Notes under the pieces: generated by a model
What the model was told of the DNA's origin: nothing
Database searches by the model: none
Seen by the model: only the letters and a program-made list of their open reading frames with translations
NCBI GenBank assembly: GCA_040224245.1
Contig: JBEGIR010000032.1
Location: 41,101-105,100, forward strand
DNA length: 64,000 bases
Direction: 5' to 3'
Origin: Puniceicoccaceae bacterium
Lineage (GTDB): Bacteria > Verrucomicrobiota > Verrucomicrobiia > Opitutales > JAFGAQ01
Part shown: positions 35,353-44,510 of the stretch, one piece after another
How positions within the stretch are numbered: position 1 is the stretch's first letter
How the letters are laid out: the number at the start of each line of letters is the position of its first letter
Position numbers and translations under genes: made by a program

Positions 35353-36120
35353 ATGAGTACTATTGCTGAATATCTGGAATTTGCCAACCTGCTCGCGGTC
35401 AAGAGCGGTGGTTTGATCTGCAGCTACTTCGGTTCGCAAAACCTTGCCACCGAGCTGAAGGAAGATCAAACACCCGTCACCCAGGCGGACCGGGAGGCGG
35501 AGCAGTTGATCCGCAAGATGATCCACACCCGCTTCCCGGAGCATGGAATCGTCGGGGAGGAGTTTGGCAGCGAAAACGAGGAGGCCGACTACGTCTGGAT
35601 GATCGACCCGATTGATGGAACCAAAACATTCATGACCAGTGTTCCGCTCTTCGGCACCGTGCTTTGCCTGAAATACAAGGGCGAACCCATTCTCGGCATG
35701 ATTCATCAACCCGTGCTCAATCAGATCCTGATCGGCGACGGCGAAACCACCTGGCTCAATGGCAAGCAGGTAACCGTGCGGAAGACTGCAAAGATCGAGG
35801 ACGCCATCCTGTTGACCTCCGACCCCATCAATCCGGCACGCTACAAGGGTGAGGTCAAGTGGAACAAGCTCGCCGCCAACGTGAAGCTCTACCGTACCTG
35901 GGGAGACTGTTACGGCTACCTGCTGCTCGCGAGTGGTTGGGCAGACATCATGGTCGATCCCATTGTTTCACCATGGGATTTTCACGCCATGATTCCGATC
36001 ATTCGCGGTGCCAATGGCGTGATCACCGACTGGGAGGGCGAGGACGCACTCAAGGGCAACTCCGTCATCGCCTCGAACAAGGTACTGCACCGCAAGGTGG
36101 TGGATTTCCTCAACGACTGA
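35353..36120 (+). CDS. Inositol monophosphatase-family phosphatase (HisN-like)
   Basis: 255 residues from ATG 35353 (ATG 35335 adds six residues). A Mg2+-dependent phosphatase fold: PVTQADREAEQLI, GIVGEEFGSEN, MIDPIDGTKTF (metal-binding DPIDGT) and VSPWDFHAMIPII (the WD motif). The stretch RTWGDCYGYLLLASGWADIMVDP is typical of the HisN-type histidinol-phosphatase branch rather than true inositol monophosphatases, so histidine biosynthesis is a good possibility. No other his genes are nearby. The gene follows the ATP-grasp-like gene closely and precedes an M42 peptidase. Confidence 0.88.
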   Translation: MSTIAEYLEFANLLAVKSGGLICSYFGSQNLATELKEDQTPVTQADREAEQLIRKMIHTRFPEHGIVGEEFGSENEEADYVWMIDPIDGTKTFMTSVPLFGTVLCLKYKGEPILGMIHQPVLNQILIGDGETTWLNGKQVTVRKTAKIEDAILLTSDPINPARYKGEVKWNKLAANVKLYRTWGDCYGYLLLASGWADIMVDPIVSPWDFHAMIPIIRGANGVITDWEGEDALKGNSVIASNKVLHRKVVDFLND

Positions 36121-36218
36121 TTTGACCTTTTCCGGATTCTCCCGTCCATGCGTCGCCACACAGGATCGCGTGCCAGCCAGTGCGGACTGATCTCCTATTT
36201 TACAAACGGAACACCCAT

Positions 36219-37301
36219 ATGACATCCGAACACAAAACCTTCCTTCAACAATTGCTCACCACTCCCAGTCCGGTCGGTGGTGAAATGCCCGGTCAGCGCG
36301 TCTGGGCGAACTACCTGCGTCCGCTCGCAGATTCCGTCGAAAATGACGCCTACGGCAACACCTGGGCCACACTCAATGGGGCAGCGCCCGACGCGATCAA
36401 GGTCATGATTGAAGCCCATGCCGATGAAATCGGGTTCATGATCAATTACATCGCAGAGGATGGCTTTGTATCGGTGATTGCCAATGGGGGTTCTGACGTG
36501 GCCATCGCGCGCGGCAAGCGCGTCGTGTTTTTTGGCTCAAAGGGACCCGTGTGCGGCGTGATCGGCAATACCGCGATCCACCTGAGGCGTGACAGTAGCG
36601 GTGATGAAAAGACTCCGAAGTGGCACGAGTTGTTTGTCGATGTCGGTGTCAACACCCGTATTGAGGTGCACGAAAAGGGACTGCAGGTGGGCTGCTGCGC
36701 GGTCTATGATATCGAGCCGCTCGAACTTTCCGAAAACCGCCTCGTCTCCCGCGCCGTCGACAATCGCATCTCGGGTTTCATTCTCGCGCGCATTTTTGAA
36801 GAGTTGCAACAACCGGGGCAACGCCCTGAGGCAACGGTGTATGCGGTCAACGCGGTACAGGAAGAAGTGGGCGGCAATGGTGCCATGATGATTGCAGATC
36901 GGCTTTTCCCCGATGTTGCCATCGTGTTTGATGTCACGCACGCCACGGACACACCTGGTATTGACAAAAAGAAACACGGCGAGATCAAACTTGGTGCTGG
37001 ACCCACACTCACCTACGGCACAGCCAACCACCCCATGGTCGTCGAGCGCCTCGTCAAAGCCGCCACAAATGCGGGCATTCCGATCCAGCACGAAGCCACC
37101 AGTCGCTTCACCGGAACCGATACAGACAGAATCTTCAACACACGCACTGGCATTCCGTCCGCGCTGATTTCGATCCCTTTGCGCTACATGCATTCACCCG
37201 TGGAGACGGTGGATCTCAACGACGTGGAAAACACCGTAAAACTGCTCGTTGCCTTCCTTAAGGATCTCAAGGCAGACGAGCGTTTCACTGTTTCCCTGTA
37301 A
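36219..37301 (+). CDS. M42-family metallo-aminopeptidase
   Basis: 360 residues from ATG 36219. M42 enzymes are cobalt/zinc dinuclear aminopeptidases that form 12-subunit tetrahedral cages. Seen: HADEIGFMI (first metal His), VSRAVDNRIS (bridging Asp), QEEVGGNGA (catalytic and metal Glu), DVTHATD (metal Asp), and the final His in RYMHSPVE. All metal ligands are accounted for. Start chosen because MTSEHKTFLQQLLTTPSPVGGE is a usual N terminus; the frame extends upstream only with a GTG. Possibly in the same transcript as the phosphatase gene, with a gap of about 98 bases. Confidence 0.93.
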   Translation: MTSEHKTFLQQLLTTPSPVGGEMPGQRVWANYLRPLADSVENDAYGNTWATLNGAAPDAIKVMIEAHADEIGFMINYIAEDGFVSVIANGGSDVAIARGKRVVFFGSKGPVCGVIGNTAIHLRRDSSGDEKTPKWHELFVDVGVNTRIEVHEKGLQVGCCAVYDIEPLELSENRLVSRAVDNRISGFILARIFEELQQPGQRPEATVYAVNAVQEEVGGNGAMMIADRLFPDVAIVFDVTHATDTPGIDKKKHGEIKLGAGPTLTYGTANHPMVVERLVKAATNAGIPIQHEATSRFTGTDTDRIFNTRTGIPSALISIPLRYMHSPVETVDLNDVENTVKLLVAFLKDLKADERFTVSL

Positions 37302-37356
37302 CGCTCACGCTCGATGCGATAGGGATCGGTCGCCACCGAACTCCCACCCGGCAGGC

Positions 37357-38001
37357 TCACTCCGTCTCGTCGGCGTGAGCAACCATGGCCACACCAAGTT
37401 CGTAGGCAGATTCCCAGGCCTGCTGCATTTGCTCCGGGGTCATCTGCACGACCAGTGCCTCGTGTCGCTCCATGGCTTTGCCGTGGTCACTTGCAGCGGC
37501 AAGAATGTACCACATGTCGGCGATCAGCAGATTTGCATCCACGCCTTGTCCGGTTTCGTAAAGCACACCCAGATTGTACTGTGCATCGACATAGCCCTGC
37601 TCGGCCGCTTTTTCATACCAGACCGCCGCAATTGCAGGATCCGCCTCCACTCCGCGACCAAAGCGATAGAGGATGCCCAGATTGAACTGTGCGGTCGCAT
37701 CCCCTGCATCTGCGGCAAGGCGGTAATAGTTTGCTGCCTTGCGGTAGTCTTGTTCCACCCCAATGCCCAGGTCATACAGAAAACCAAGATTGAGGTGCGC
37801 TTCCACATTTCCGAGTTCAGCGGCTTCGCGAAAATGCTTTGCCGCCGCTTCATAATCATAGGGAACTCCTTCACCATGAAAGTATTGCAGTCCTTTTTCC
37901 AGGGCGTAGCCCCCTTGATCCTCCATGCGCATGGCAGAGGCACTGGAAAACAATGCAGTTGCAGTAAGAAGGGAAACGAATGCTTGAAATGACTCTTTCA
38001 T
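37357..38001 (-). CDS. Exported Sel1-repeat protein
   Basis: 214 residues with a signal peptide (MKESFQAFVSLLTATALFSSASA). The mature part holds about four to five Sel1-like repeats, for example AAKHFREAAELGNVEAHLN, AANYYRLAADAGDATAQFN and AAVWYEKAAEQGYVDAQYN with the LGxxYxxGxGV connectors. Such periplasmic solenoids act as protein-interaction scaffolds; no enzymatic motif is seen. The gene is convergent with the M42 gene and divergent from the YheT hydrolase gene. Family is secure, partner unknown. Confidence 0.9.
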   Translation of the reverse strand: MKESFQAFVSLLTATALFSSASAMRMEDQGGYALEKGLQYFHGEGVPYDYEAAAKHFREAAELGNVEAHLNLGFLYDLGIGVEQDYRKAANYYRLAADAGDATAQFNLGILYRFGRGVEADPAIAAVWYEKAAEQGYVDAQYNLGVLYETGQGVDANLLIADMWYILAAASDHGKAMERHEALVVQMTPEQMQQAWESAYELGVAMVAHADETE

Positions 38002-38190
38002 AGGACAAACGCTTTGAAAGCGGAAACTGGGCCAGAGCGGGATATGCGGACGGATTCACTCTTTTTTAACATGAACCCCGCCTGGAGATCACGGAAATTT
38101 TTCTCGTTTTTACATCTTTTTCACGCCATCGCTTTTCTACAATAGATTCTGGTTTTGCCAAGACCCGCCGAATGCGGCAGTTCTGACGGG

Positions 38191-39168
38191 ATGCCAGTCC
38201 TGTCATCCAGCTCCTACCGTGCGCCCTGGTTGCTTCGCAATGGGCACACTTCCACCATCTTCACCGCCCTCTTTCGTCAAGCGGCTCCAGCGCACTATCA
38301 GCGCTTCACACTTGCGACTCCGGATGACGATTTTCTGGATGTGGATGTACTGCATCCAACTGTTCAGTCCAATCGCGCGGTACTGCTGCTGCACGGACTC
38401 GAGGGTTCCAGTCAAGGCCATTATCTTCGCGGCATGGCGAATGCCGTAGTCGCAGCCGGATGGGCGGCTGTTGCGCTGAATTTTCGGGGTTGCGGCGGTC
38501 GGCCCAATCGATTTGCCCGCTCCTACCACAGCGGCGTGACCGAGGACGTTCAGGTGGCCGTGGAGTGGGTGCAGCATAAATTTCCCCAATCTAAAATTGC
38601 ACTGATCGGATTCAGCCTCGGAGGCAACGTGCTGTTGAAATACCTCGGCGAGGGCAGTCGCCATGCTTCCGTTGTAGGCGGTGTCGCTGTGTCGGTGCCA
38701 GTGGATCTGGCAGGCAGCGCAACTGTATTGGCCAGTCCCATCAACCGCATTTACATGCGCCGCTTCATGCGCGACATGACTCGCAAACTGGAACTGAAAA
38801 ATCAGACCATTGGCACCGATTTTGATATCCCTTCCTTCCGCCGCATGCGCACCTTTGCCGAGTTTGATGGCGCCTACACTGCTCCGGTCCATGGATTCGC
38901 ATCTGCCGAAGACTACTGGCAGCGCAACAGTAGTCTGCCGTTGCTACAGCACATCGACGTGCCCACCCTGCTGGTCAATGCGCTGGATGACCCATTCCTG
39001 TCCGCCAGTTGCTTGCCGGAGCACATCGCCAGTGCCAGTGATGCCTTCTTCCTCGAAACCCCAAGACACGGAGGTCACGTTGGCTTTCTGAGCGACCTCC
39101 ATCCACGTCAGCACTGCTGGCACGAAGCCCGCGCCGTGCAGTTCCTGCACGAACATGTTTTCCCCTGA
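38191..39168 (+). CDS. YheT-family alpha/beta hydrolase
   Basis: 325 residues from ATG 38191 (a TTG at 38155 opens the same frame). The family traits are present: APWLLRNGHTSTIFTALFR at the start, LLLHGLEGSSQGHYLRGMA, GCGGRPNRFARSYHSGVTED, the nucleophile elbow GFSLGGN, a DDPF segment carrying the acid, and the catalytic His in RHGGHVGF. YheT proteins are predicted esterases/hydrolases with an unknown physiological substrate. The gene ends just before the first REP array. The ATG lacks a clear ribosome-binding site. Confidence 0.88.
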   Translation: MPVLSSSSYRAPWLLRNGHTSTIFTALFRQAAPAHYQRFTLATPDDDFLDVDVLHPTVQSNRAVLLLHGLEGSSQGHYLRGMANAVVAAGWAAVALNFRGCGGRPNRFARSYHSGVTEDVQVAVEWVQHKFPQSKIALIGFSLGGNVLLKYLGEGSRHASVVGGVAVSVPVDLAGSATVLASPINRIYMRRFMRDMTRKLELKNQTIGTDFDIPSFRRMRTFAEFDGAYTAPVHGFASAEDYWQRNSSLPLLQHIDVPTLLVNALDDPFLSASCLPEHIASASDAFFLETPRHGGHVGFLSDLHPRQHCWHEARAVQFLHEHVFP

Positions 39169-39206
39169 GCCGGAACCCCCACCTCCCCGTCATCTCCTTC
39201 CCCTCA

Positions 39207-39555
39207 GTAGGGCCTCCGCTTGAGGTGTCGACAGGCTCACCACCCTGAGTTAGCCGAAGGGCCGGAGGCCGCCCTCTTCCCTCCCTCGTAGGGCCTCCGC
39301 TTGTCGGAGGCCGCCAGCGTCCGAACACCCAAACGGCCTGCGATAAACGCAGGCCCTACGAAAGACACCTGCCTCGCCACCACCTTCCCATCCGTAGGGC
39401 CTCTGCTTGTGGTGTCGACAGGCTCACCACCCTGAGTTGGCCGAAGGGCCGGAGGCCGCCCTCTTCCCTCTCTCGTAGGGCCTCCGCTTGTCGGAGGCCG
39501 CCCCAACGTTCGAACACCCAAAGGCCTGCGATAAACGCAGGCCCACGAAAGACAA
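39207..39555. repeat. REP array, two tandem ~160-base units
   Basis: Two long units (39207-39368 and 39393-39555). Each runs GTAGGGCCTCYGCTTG, TGTCGACAGGCTCACCACC, CCGAAGGGCCGGAGGCC, then a hairpin module GTAGGGCCTCCGCTTG/CGGAGGCC and a module CGAACACCCAAACGGCC, TGCGATAAACGCAGGCC, CCTACGAAAGACA whose arms GGCCTGCG/CGCAGGCC fold back. These are palindromic REP units with CCTACG ends, flanking the transposase gene on its 3' side. The rest of 39169-39206 contains nothing I can assign. Confidence 0.9.
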
Positions 39556-39582
39556 GGGACCCACCGCCGGAGGCCGTCTCTC

Positions 39583-40113
39583 TCAATCTCCAGACAACCA
39601 ACGCGGTTCCGGATACATCCCTTCAATTCGTTTGGATAAAAACGGAAACACCTTCGGATCGGGAATGAGGTGTCCCTTCCAAACCTCGCGAACTGAGAGT
39701 AATTTTTTCACATAAGGGTTCATGAACATGTAGAACCCCGTTGATTGGAATTCCGTTTCATCCCGGATCCGTCGATCATGGAAATTCTCCTGCCACAAAG
39801 GAAAAGTTATCCCCATCTCTCGTTTCAGAAGCGTTTTGTATTTTCCGACTAATTGCCTGAGTAAAAGGGAGTCACCCAGTGTGAACAACTGATGGATATG
39901 GTCTGGCATTACCGTCTGCATCTTCAAATTCCAGTTGAGGGACTTTGTGATTGCATCGGCAGCTTGGATACAAGCATCAAATGCTTCCGGCGTGTTCAGG
40001 AGGCTTCGACGCTGGGACGTGCAGAACGTAATGAAATAACACTGCCCAGATCGAGAAATTCGTGCAATGCGAAGCCGTTCTGTCTTTCGTTGAGGAAGAG
40101 GTCTGGAGGACAT
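39583..40113 (-). CDS. REP-associated tyrosine transposase (RAYT, Y1 type)
   Basis: 176 residues of the IS200/IS605-like Y1 transposase class. The HUH motif is in VMPDHIHQLF (His 72 and 74), and FHDRRIRDETEFQSTGFYMFMNPYV carries the probable nucleophilic Tyr (about 128) before the NP motif typical of RAYTs. YFITFCTSQRRSLL near residue 26 is the usual opening. RAYTs nick and rejoin REP sequences and are single-copy domesticated transposases. It has intact catalytic residues, sits between two REP arrays with matching units, and is likely the enzyme that mobilises them. Length is within the family's range. Confidence 0.93.
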   Translation of the reverse strand: MSSRPLPQRKTERLRIARISRSGQCYFITFCTSQRRSLLNTPEAFDACIQAADAITKSLNWNLKMQTVMPDHIHQLFTLGDSLLLRQLVGKYKTLLKREMGITFPLWQENFHDRRIRDETEFQSTGFYMFMNPYVKKLLSVREVWKGHLIPDPKVFPFLSKRIEGMYPEPRWLSGD

Positions 40114-40205
40114 GAGAACTTGATGTTGAAAGCATCATCTACCTGCGTCAATCCTCTGCTCATACCATCCCAGACCCAAGAACCCCACGCGCGGCTTGCC
40201 TCCCC

Positions 40206-40569
40206 GTAGGGCCTCCGCTTGTGGTGTCGACAAGCTCACCACCCTGAGTTGGCCGAAGGGCCGGAGTCCGCCCACTTCCCTCTCTCGTAGGGCCTCCGCT
40301 TGCCGGAGGCCGCCCCAACGTCCGAACACCCAAGCGGCCTGCGATAAACGCAGGCCCTACGAAAGACACTCGACCCACAGCCGGAAAGACCCTGTGAATC
40401 CGCCTTCCCATCCGTAGAGGCTCCACTCTTGGTGTCGACAAGCTCACCACCCTGAGTTGGCCGAAGGGCCGGAGTCCGCCCTCTTCCCTCTCTCGTAGGG
40501 CCTCCGCTTGCCGGAGGCCGCCCCAACGTCCGAACACCCAAACGGCCTGCGATAAACGCAGGCCCTACG
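40206..40569. repeat. REP array, two tandem ~160-base units
   Basis: Two units (40206-40369 and 40413-40569) with the same module order as the array on the other side of the RAYT gene. All four units keep GTCGACARGCTCACCACCC and the GGCCTGCG/CGCAGGCC hairpin. The second unit starts GTAGAGGCTCCACTCTTGG, a degraded first module. The last unit ends seven bases before the M16 stop codon, so it also forms that gene's terminal structure. Bases 40114-40205 upstream of the RAYT start code for nothing seen. Confidence 0.9.
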
Positions 40570-40575
40570 GATCAA

Positions 40576-43422
40576 TCAAATCTCATTGGGCAGGATCTGG
40601 GCAATCACGGCACGATCCGCCTGGAGGTAACGCGAGGCCAGCGCCTGCAGGTGCTCGAGTTCCGTGGACTCCAGTACCTCAAGCCGTCCGAGCATGCGCT
40701 CGTTGAACCAGGGGGTGCCCTGACTGCGCGTGAGCACCCATCCGTTCCAGTGTCCGGGATCCTTCAGGGATTCCTTTTCCTGATGGATGAGCGGACGAAG
40801 CGCGCGCTTGAGCTGATCCTTGGAAATACCGTCGTTGGCGAGATTCGTGAGCACCTCCATCGCTTTGACCTCAAAGGCATCCACCCGCTCCGGGTCGCAC
40901 TCCATCTGGATGGTGAGCTGACCGTCTGCAGTGGAATCCCAACCACAGGATGCCTGGCAACTGACCCCATAGGTTCCGCCCATGGCTTCGCGGATTTCCT
41001 GGTTCAATGCATCCTGCACCAGAGCTGCCAGCACTTCCACCTGTGTTGCCTCCTGCCACGATACTCCGCTGCAGACTGGCAGCGTCAGCACCAGGGCCGC
41101 CTTCGGGTCGGGTCCGTCGTAGCGGAAGACCTCGCGAGTTGGCTTAATCAACTGCGGGGAATCCTCTGCTTCCATAACCGGAACAACCGTGCTGCGCACT
41201 GGCAAGGCCCCAAAGGTGCGCGCCAGCTCGGGCAACAATTTCTCGGTTTCGAAATCACCCGCGACTCCAATCTCGAGGTAGCCCTCGCGCAGCTGGGGCA
41301 GCAGCCAGGCAGTCGTGGTCGGCACTTCAGCTGACAGCATCTCCGCCTTGCTCAGCTGGCGGGAACGCCAGTCGTTCGCAAAAAGAAAAGGCTGCACATG
41401 CATTTGGTACACTTCCATCGGATTGCTGGGTTCGTCCTTCCACTGTGCCTGAATGGCCTGTTGATAAATCGCGTGGGCGGAGGCTCGGAAGCCAGGATCA
41501 ATGAGGTGAGCAGCCAGCAGCTCGAGTAGCATCGGGAAATCGTTGCGCAAGCCGCCTGCATGCAGTTCAAGCGCCAGGTTGCCAACGTTTATTCCTCCGA
41601 TGCCAAACTGTTTCGCCAACGTGAGCTGCTGGATCTCTTCCAGCGAGTGTTGGCCCAGTCCACCAAACCGCAAGTGGGAGGGAGCCGCAAGTGCGAGGCG
41701 ACGGTCCTGATCCGTAATGCTGGCAAGGCCCTCGCCCACGCGCAGGCTGATGTTGATGAGATTCTGATGCGTCGGCAGTTCCTTGAGGTTCACCCGCACC
41801 CCATTGGCAAAAGCAATCCGGGTGATGTTCAGTTCGGGATCCAACTCCTGCGATACAATCTCCCCGGGTTCTCCAAAATCCGCATAGGCCCACTCCAGCT
41901 TTTCCTTCTTCTGCTTGCCTTCACTCCGGGTCGCGAGGCCGCGCTGATACGCCGCAACTACTTCGTCCTTGTCCAGCTCCACTTGTGCCAGTTTTCCCTC
42001 AAGCAGAATCGCAGCTCGCTCGGGTTCGAGGGCGACCCTAAGCGCCTCCCCAATCTGCTTGCCATCCCACTCCGCAAACCATTGCTTGAGCAGTTCCTGT
42101 TCCTGCGCCGGATGCATGAACACCATGCCACGCGTGGAAAATGCACCCACCATCGCCTGTGCCAGTTGTGCGTTTTGCCGCGTCGCCGCCTGCTGCACGA
42201 TGCCGTCCATGTTGGCGAGCAGCATCGCCTTCAACTGATTGGCCTGCTCTTCGTCAAACCCGTTTGTGGTTAAATCACCAACGCTCTTGGCCAACTGATC
42301 GAGAGCCTCCATCGTCAGATTGGGTTGGGTCACCAGGATCAGGCGCATCAGGCGAAACAACCCTGCTTCCTCCTGCATGTCATTGATCGCCTGCAAAAAC
42401 GGAGCATTGCCACCAGCCACTTGCAGATTGAAATGGATCGCGAGGAAAACTGTGGACATGAAGTTGAGCGTGTTCTCGCGCATCTTCTCTGCGGTCATCG
42501 GTTCATTTCCCACTGGCAGCAGACTTGCCAGCTGCACGAGCATGTGCTCGGAACCGGGAGTATCGGAAAAGTGCACCGCATTGGCAGAGGGAGGTCGGAT
42601 GGTGTCCGTCGGATTCGGCAGAGGTTCGCTATTCGCCGGAATTTCCGCAAAATGCGCCTTCACCCGCGCCTCAAAATCCTCCGCGCTCAAGGCCCCCACT
42701 CCGAGCACCACCATTCGGTCGGCGGTGTACCATTTCTGATAGAACTCTTCAAAATCCTGTTTTTGAAACGACTTCACCGTCGCTTCAGTGCCAAGGGGTG
42801 AGCGGTTCGCGAAGCGCCCCTCGCCAAGCAGGAAACCCAAATTCGAAAAATAGGCGCGATAGTGCGGAGAGTTGCGTGTGCGCATCTCCTCAAGGATCAC
42901 GCCGCGCTCCTTTTCGATCTCCGCCTCATCGAAGACTTGTCCATGTGCCTGATCCTGCAGAAAGCGGAAGGCATCATCCAGCAGGGCGGTCTCCAGATGC
43001 GGCAGATCCACTTGATACACGGTCTGAAGGAAGCCCGTCATCGCGTTCAATTGCTGACCAAAGGCGAGTCCATGGCGCTGAAACGTCTCAATCGCCTGCC
43101 CTTCTGCGGGAAAGTGTTGCGTACCATTGAACGCCATGTGTTCGAGAAAGTGCGCCATGCCCAACTCGTCATCTTCCTCCATGAACGACCCCGCCTCCAC
43201 CAGCAGGCGCAGACTGAGCTGATCCTCCGGATGCGCATTCGGAAGGTAGGCCCAGCGCACGCCGTTTTCGAGTTGACCATAGACGACAGCCGGATCCCCC
43301 TCAATGCCGTCCAGTTTTGGCGGCCAAGGGGCGGCGTGAAGCGGTGTCAACAGCGCGACCAGCAGGAGGAGGAACACAGATCGGATCGGGCAGACCCGTT
43401 TCGGGAGTTTGGGTAATTGCAT
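40576..43422 (-). CDS. M16-family zinc metallopeptidase
   Basis: 948 residues with a signal peptide (residues 11-30, CPIRSVFLLLLVALLTPLHA). The inverted zinc motif HFLEH is at 91-95 (HFLEHMAFNG), with a downstream Glu in IEKERGVILEEMR completing the site. The length corresponds to two M16 halves in one chain, the second lacking the zinc motif, as in pitrilysin-like enzymes; only the first half is catalytic. It probably degrades peptides in the periplasm. It ends beside a REP unit. Single gene; 287 bases upstream (43423-43709) contain no gene I can support except part of a repeat at 43664-43690. Confidence 0.92.
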   Translation of the reverse strand: MQLPKLPKRVCPIRSVFLLLLVALLTPLHAAPWPPKLDGIEGDPAVVYGQLENGVRWAYLPNAHPEDQLSLRLLVEAGSFMEEDDELGMAHFLEHMAFNGTQHFPAEGQAIETFQRHGLAFGQQLNAMTGFLQTVYQVDLPHLETALLDDAFRFLQDQAHGQVFDEAEIEKERGVILEEMRTRNSPHYRAYFSNLGFLLGEGRFANRSPLGTEATVKSFQKQDFEEFYQKWYTADRMVVLGVGALSAEDFEARVKAHFAEIPANSEPLPNPTDTIRPPSANAVHFSDTPGSEHMLVQLASLLPVGNEPMTAEKMRENTLNFMSTVFLAIHFNLQVAGGNAPFLQAINDMQEEAGLFRLMRLILVTQPNLTMEALDQLAKSVGDLTTNGFDEEQANQLKAMLLANMDGIVQQAATRQNAQLAQAMVGAFSTRGMVFMHPAQEQELLKQWFAEWDGKQIGEALRVALEPERAAILLEGKLAQVELDKDEVVAAYQRGLATRSEGKQKKEKLEWAYADFGEPGEIVSQELDPELNITRIAFANGVRVNLKELPTHQNLINISLRVGEGLASITDQDRRLALAAPSHLRFGGLGQHSLEEIQQLTLAKQFGIGGINVGNLALELHAGGLRNDFPMLLELLAAHLIDPGFRASAHAIYQQAIQAQWKDEPSNPMEVYQMHVQPFLFANDWRSRQLSKAEMLSAEVPTTTAWLLPQLREGYLEIGVAGDFETEKLLPELARTFGALPVRSTVVPVMEAEDSPQLIKPTREVFRYDGPDPKAALVLTLPVCSGVSWQEATQVEVLAALVQDALNQEIREAMGGTYGVSCQASCGWDSTADGQLTIQMECDPERVDAFEVKAMEVLTNLANDGISKDQLKRALRPLIHQEKESLKDPGHWNGWVLTRSQGTPWFNERMLGRLEVLESTELEHLQALASRYLQADRAVIAQILPNEI

Positions 43423-43663
43423 AGCTTTTCAGATTGGGTTCACGAAAAAGGAATGAGGGTGCGATGGCATCGCACTCCAGTCATTGAACCGTTGAGTCCA
43501 AATTGCATTCGCCGGATTCCTGAATGCGCGGAACGGGCACAAGCATGGCATATGCATTGCAGTATCGGAGGTGGACATTGGAGAACAAAAGACTGGAGGG
43601 TGAGCATCAATGCATCCATCAAAAACTCGAACCAACTGTATCATACCCCAAACCCATCGCCAC

Positions 43664-43690
43664 CCGTTGCCTTACTTGGATTTAGGTATT
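43664..43690 (+). repeat. Short repeat, copy 1 (partner at 44091-44117)
   Basis: Begins CCATCGCCACCCGTT and continues CCTTACTTGGATT with one internal mismatch to the second copy. The pair is 427 bases apart in direct orientation and brackets the small membrane-protein gene and its upstream sequence. Confidence 0.7.
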
Positions 43691-43709
43691 AGCAAATCCA
43701 CCTGGATCC

Positions 43710-43850
43710 CTAACGCGCCAGCGACTGGCTGATGTATTCGTATCCCTGCTGAAATCCCGCTTTTGCAGCATCACGTTCCGAGATCAGAAGGATCCCAAAA
43801 CACACAACCACTGCGGCTGTGAGCACATGCTTTATTTTAGGTTTCTTCAT
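43710..43850 (-). CDS. Possible small single-pass membrane protein
   Basis: 46 residues, starting MKKPKIKHVLTAAVVVCFGIL, then LISERDAAKAGFQQGYEYI. A basic N terminus, one hydrophobic helix and a short polar tail form a plausible small membrane protein. The frame continues upstream to a further ATG at 44081, but that part has no coding character. No ribosome-binding site is clear and I know no family, so it may be chance. It sits between two direct repeats. Confidence 0.35.
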   Translation of the reverse strand: MKKPKIKHVLTAAVVVCFGILLISERDAAKAGFQQGYEYISQSLAR

Positions 43851-44481
43851 AAAAGATCGTGAGAGTTTCGGGTTCCCAGTCAACCATTGCGGTTTTGCAT
43901 CGATTCCAATAAGCATAGTATGCCTCAATCCACCGTCGAGCGGTTGAAGCAGCATCTTCCGAAGGTGGAGGGAAGGGACAAAACATCCGAGGCATATCTC
44001 GATCCGAAGGGCGCATTGGAGAACTGGGTTGGAGGATAGGCTTTCGAATGTTTCTTCAAAAACCTCCTGAAAATCTACCAAAATCGACCTCCATCGCCAC
44101 CCGTTCCCTTACTTGGATTCAAGTAGGAGAGGATGGGTGCTTCGGAGCACCCAGCGTCCGAACACCCAAACGGCCTGCGATAAACGCAGGCCCTACGAAA
44201 GACACATCCCCATAGGATTATCCCGAAAGACTCTACCGCATCTCCGAGGCGTGGAAAGACAGGAGAGTCATCAGAACTCGATGACGTTGCCAGCAGTTCA
44301 GGAAGCCATGATGAAAGGGAAACCGCTGATCGCTGGATTTGACCAAAGGCATATTGTCGAACCCATCGGGGGACCAGGCGCGTAACTCCTGAATCCGATC
44401 CTCCAGACCCCGGGATTGCCAATCATGTAGAGTGTTGGCTATTTCCAAAATGGAGGCGTAGGGTAGATTTCCCCCTTGAAC
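43851..44481. other. Gene-poor interval with REP fragment
   Basis: About 630 bases without a supported gene. It contains the second copy of a short repeat (44091-44117) and a REP hairpin module at 44154-44205 (CGAACACCCAAACGGCC, TGCGATAAACGCAGGCC, CCTACGAAAGACAC), identical in type to those beside the RAYT gene 4 kb away. A minus-strand frame at 44233-44448 was considered but lacks recognisable features. Confidence 0.7.
44154..44205. repeat. Solo REP hairpin unit
   Basis: A lone copy of the terminal module of the RAYT-linked REP unit, with arms GGCCTGCG/CGCAGGCC and the CCTACGAAAGACA end, located away from the arrays. It shows that the REP family is dispersed, not only clustered near the transposase gene. 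Confidence 0.85.
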
Positions 44482-44502
44482 AAATAGCTAAAATGGCTAT
44501 TT
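44482..44502. promoter_or_regulatory. Likely operator of the Phd/VapC pair
   Basis: A perfect 7-bp inverted repeat (AAATAGC and GCTATTT with a 7-base spacer) lies immediately upstream of the antitoxin start. The ATG at 44493 falls inside it, favouring 44511 as the true start. Phd/YefM antitoxins commonly bind such palindromes to repress their own operon. Confidence 0.6.
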
Positions 44503-44510
44503 TGACAGCC

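Noticed and set aside
39207..40569. Possible CRISPR array
   Set aside because: Repeats are long palindromic modules without regular unique spacers, and a RAYT is between them; no cas genes.
43417..43692. 91-codon plus-strand frame upstream of the M16 gene
   Set aside because: Its end translates the short repeat at 43664-43690 and the rest has no domain or start signal.
44233..44448. 71-codon minus-strand frame upstream of the Phd gene
   Set aside because: No homologous family recognised, no ribosome-binding site, and it lies within repeat-rich spacer; could be a remnant but cannot be supported.
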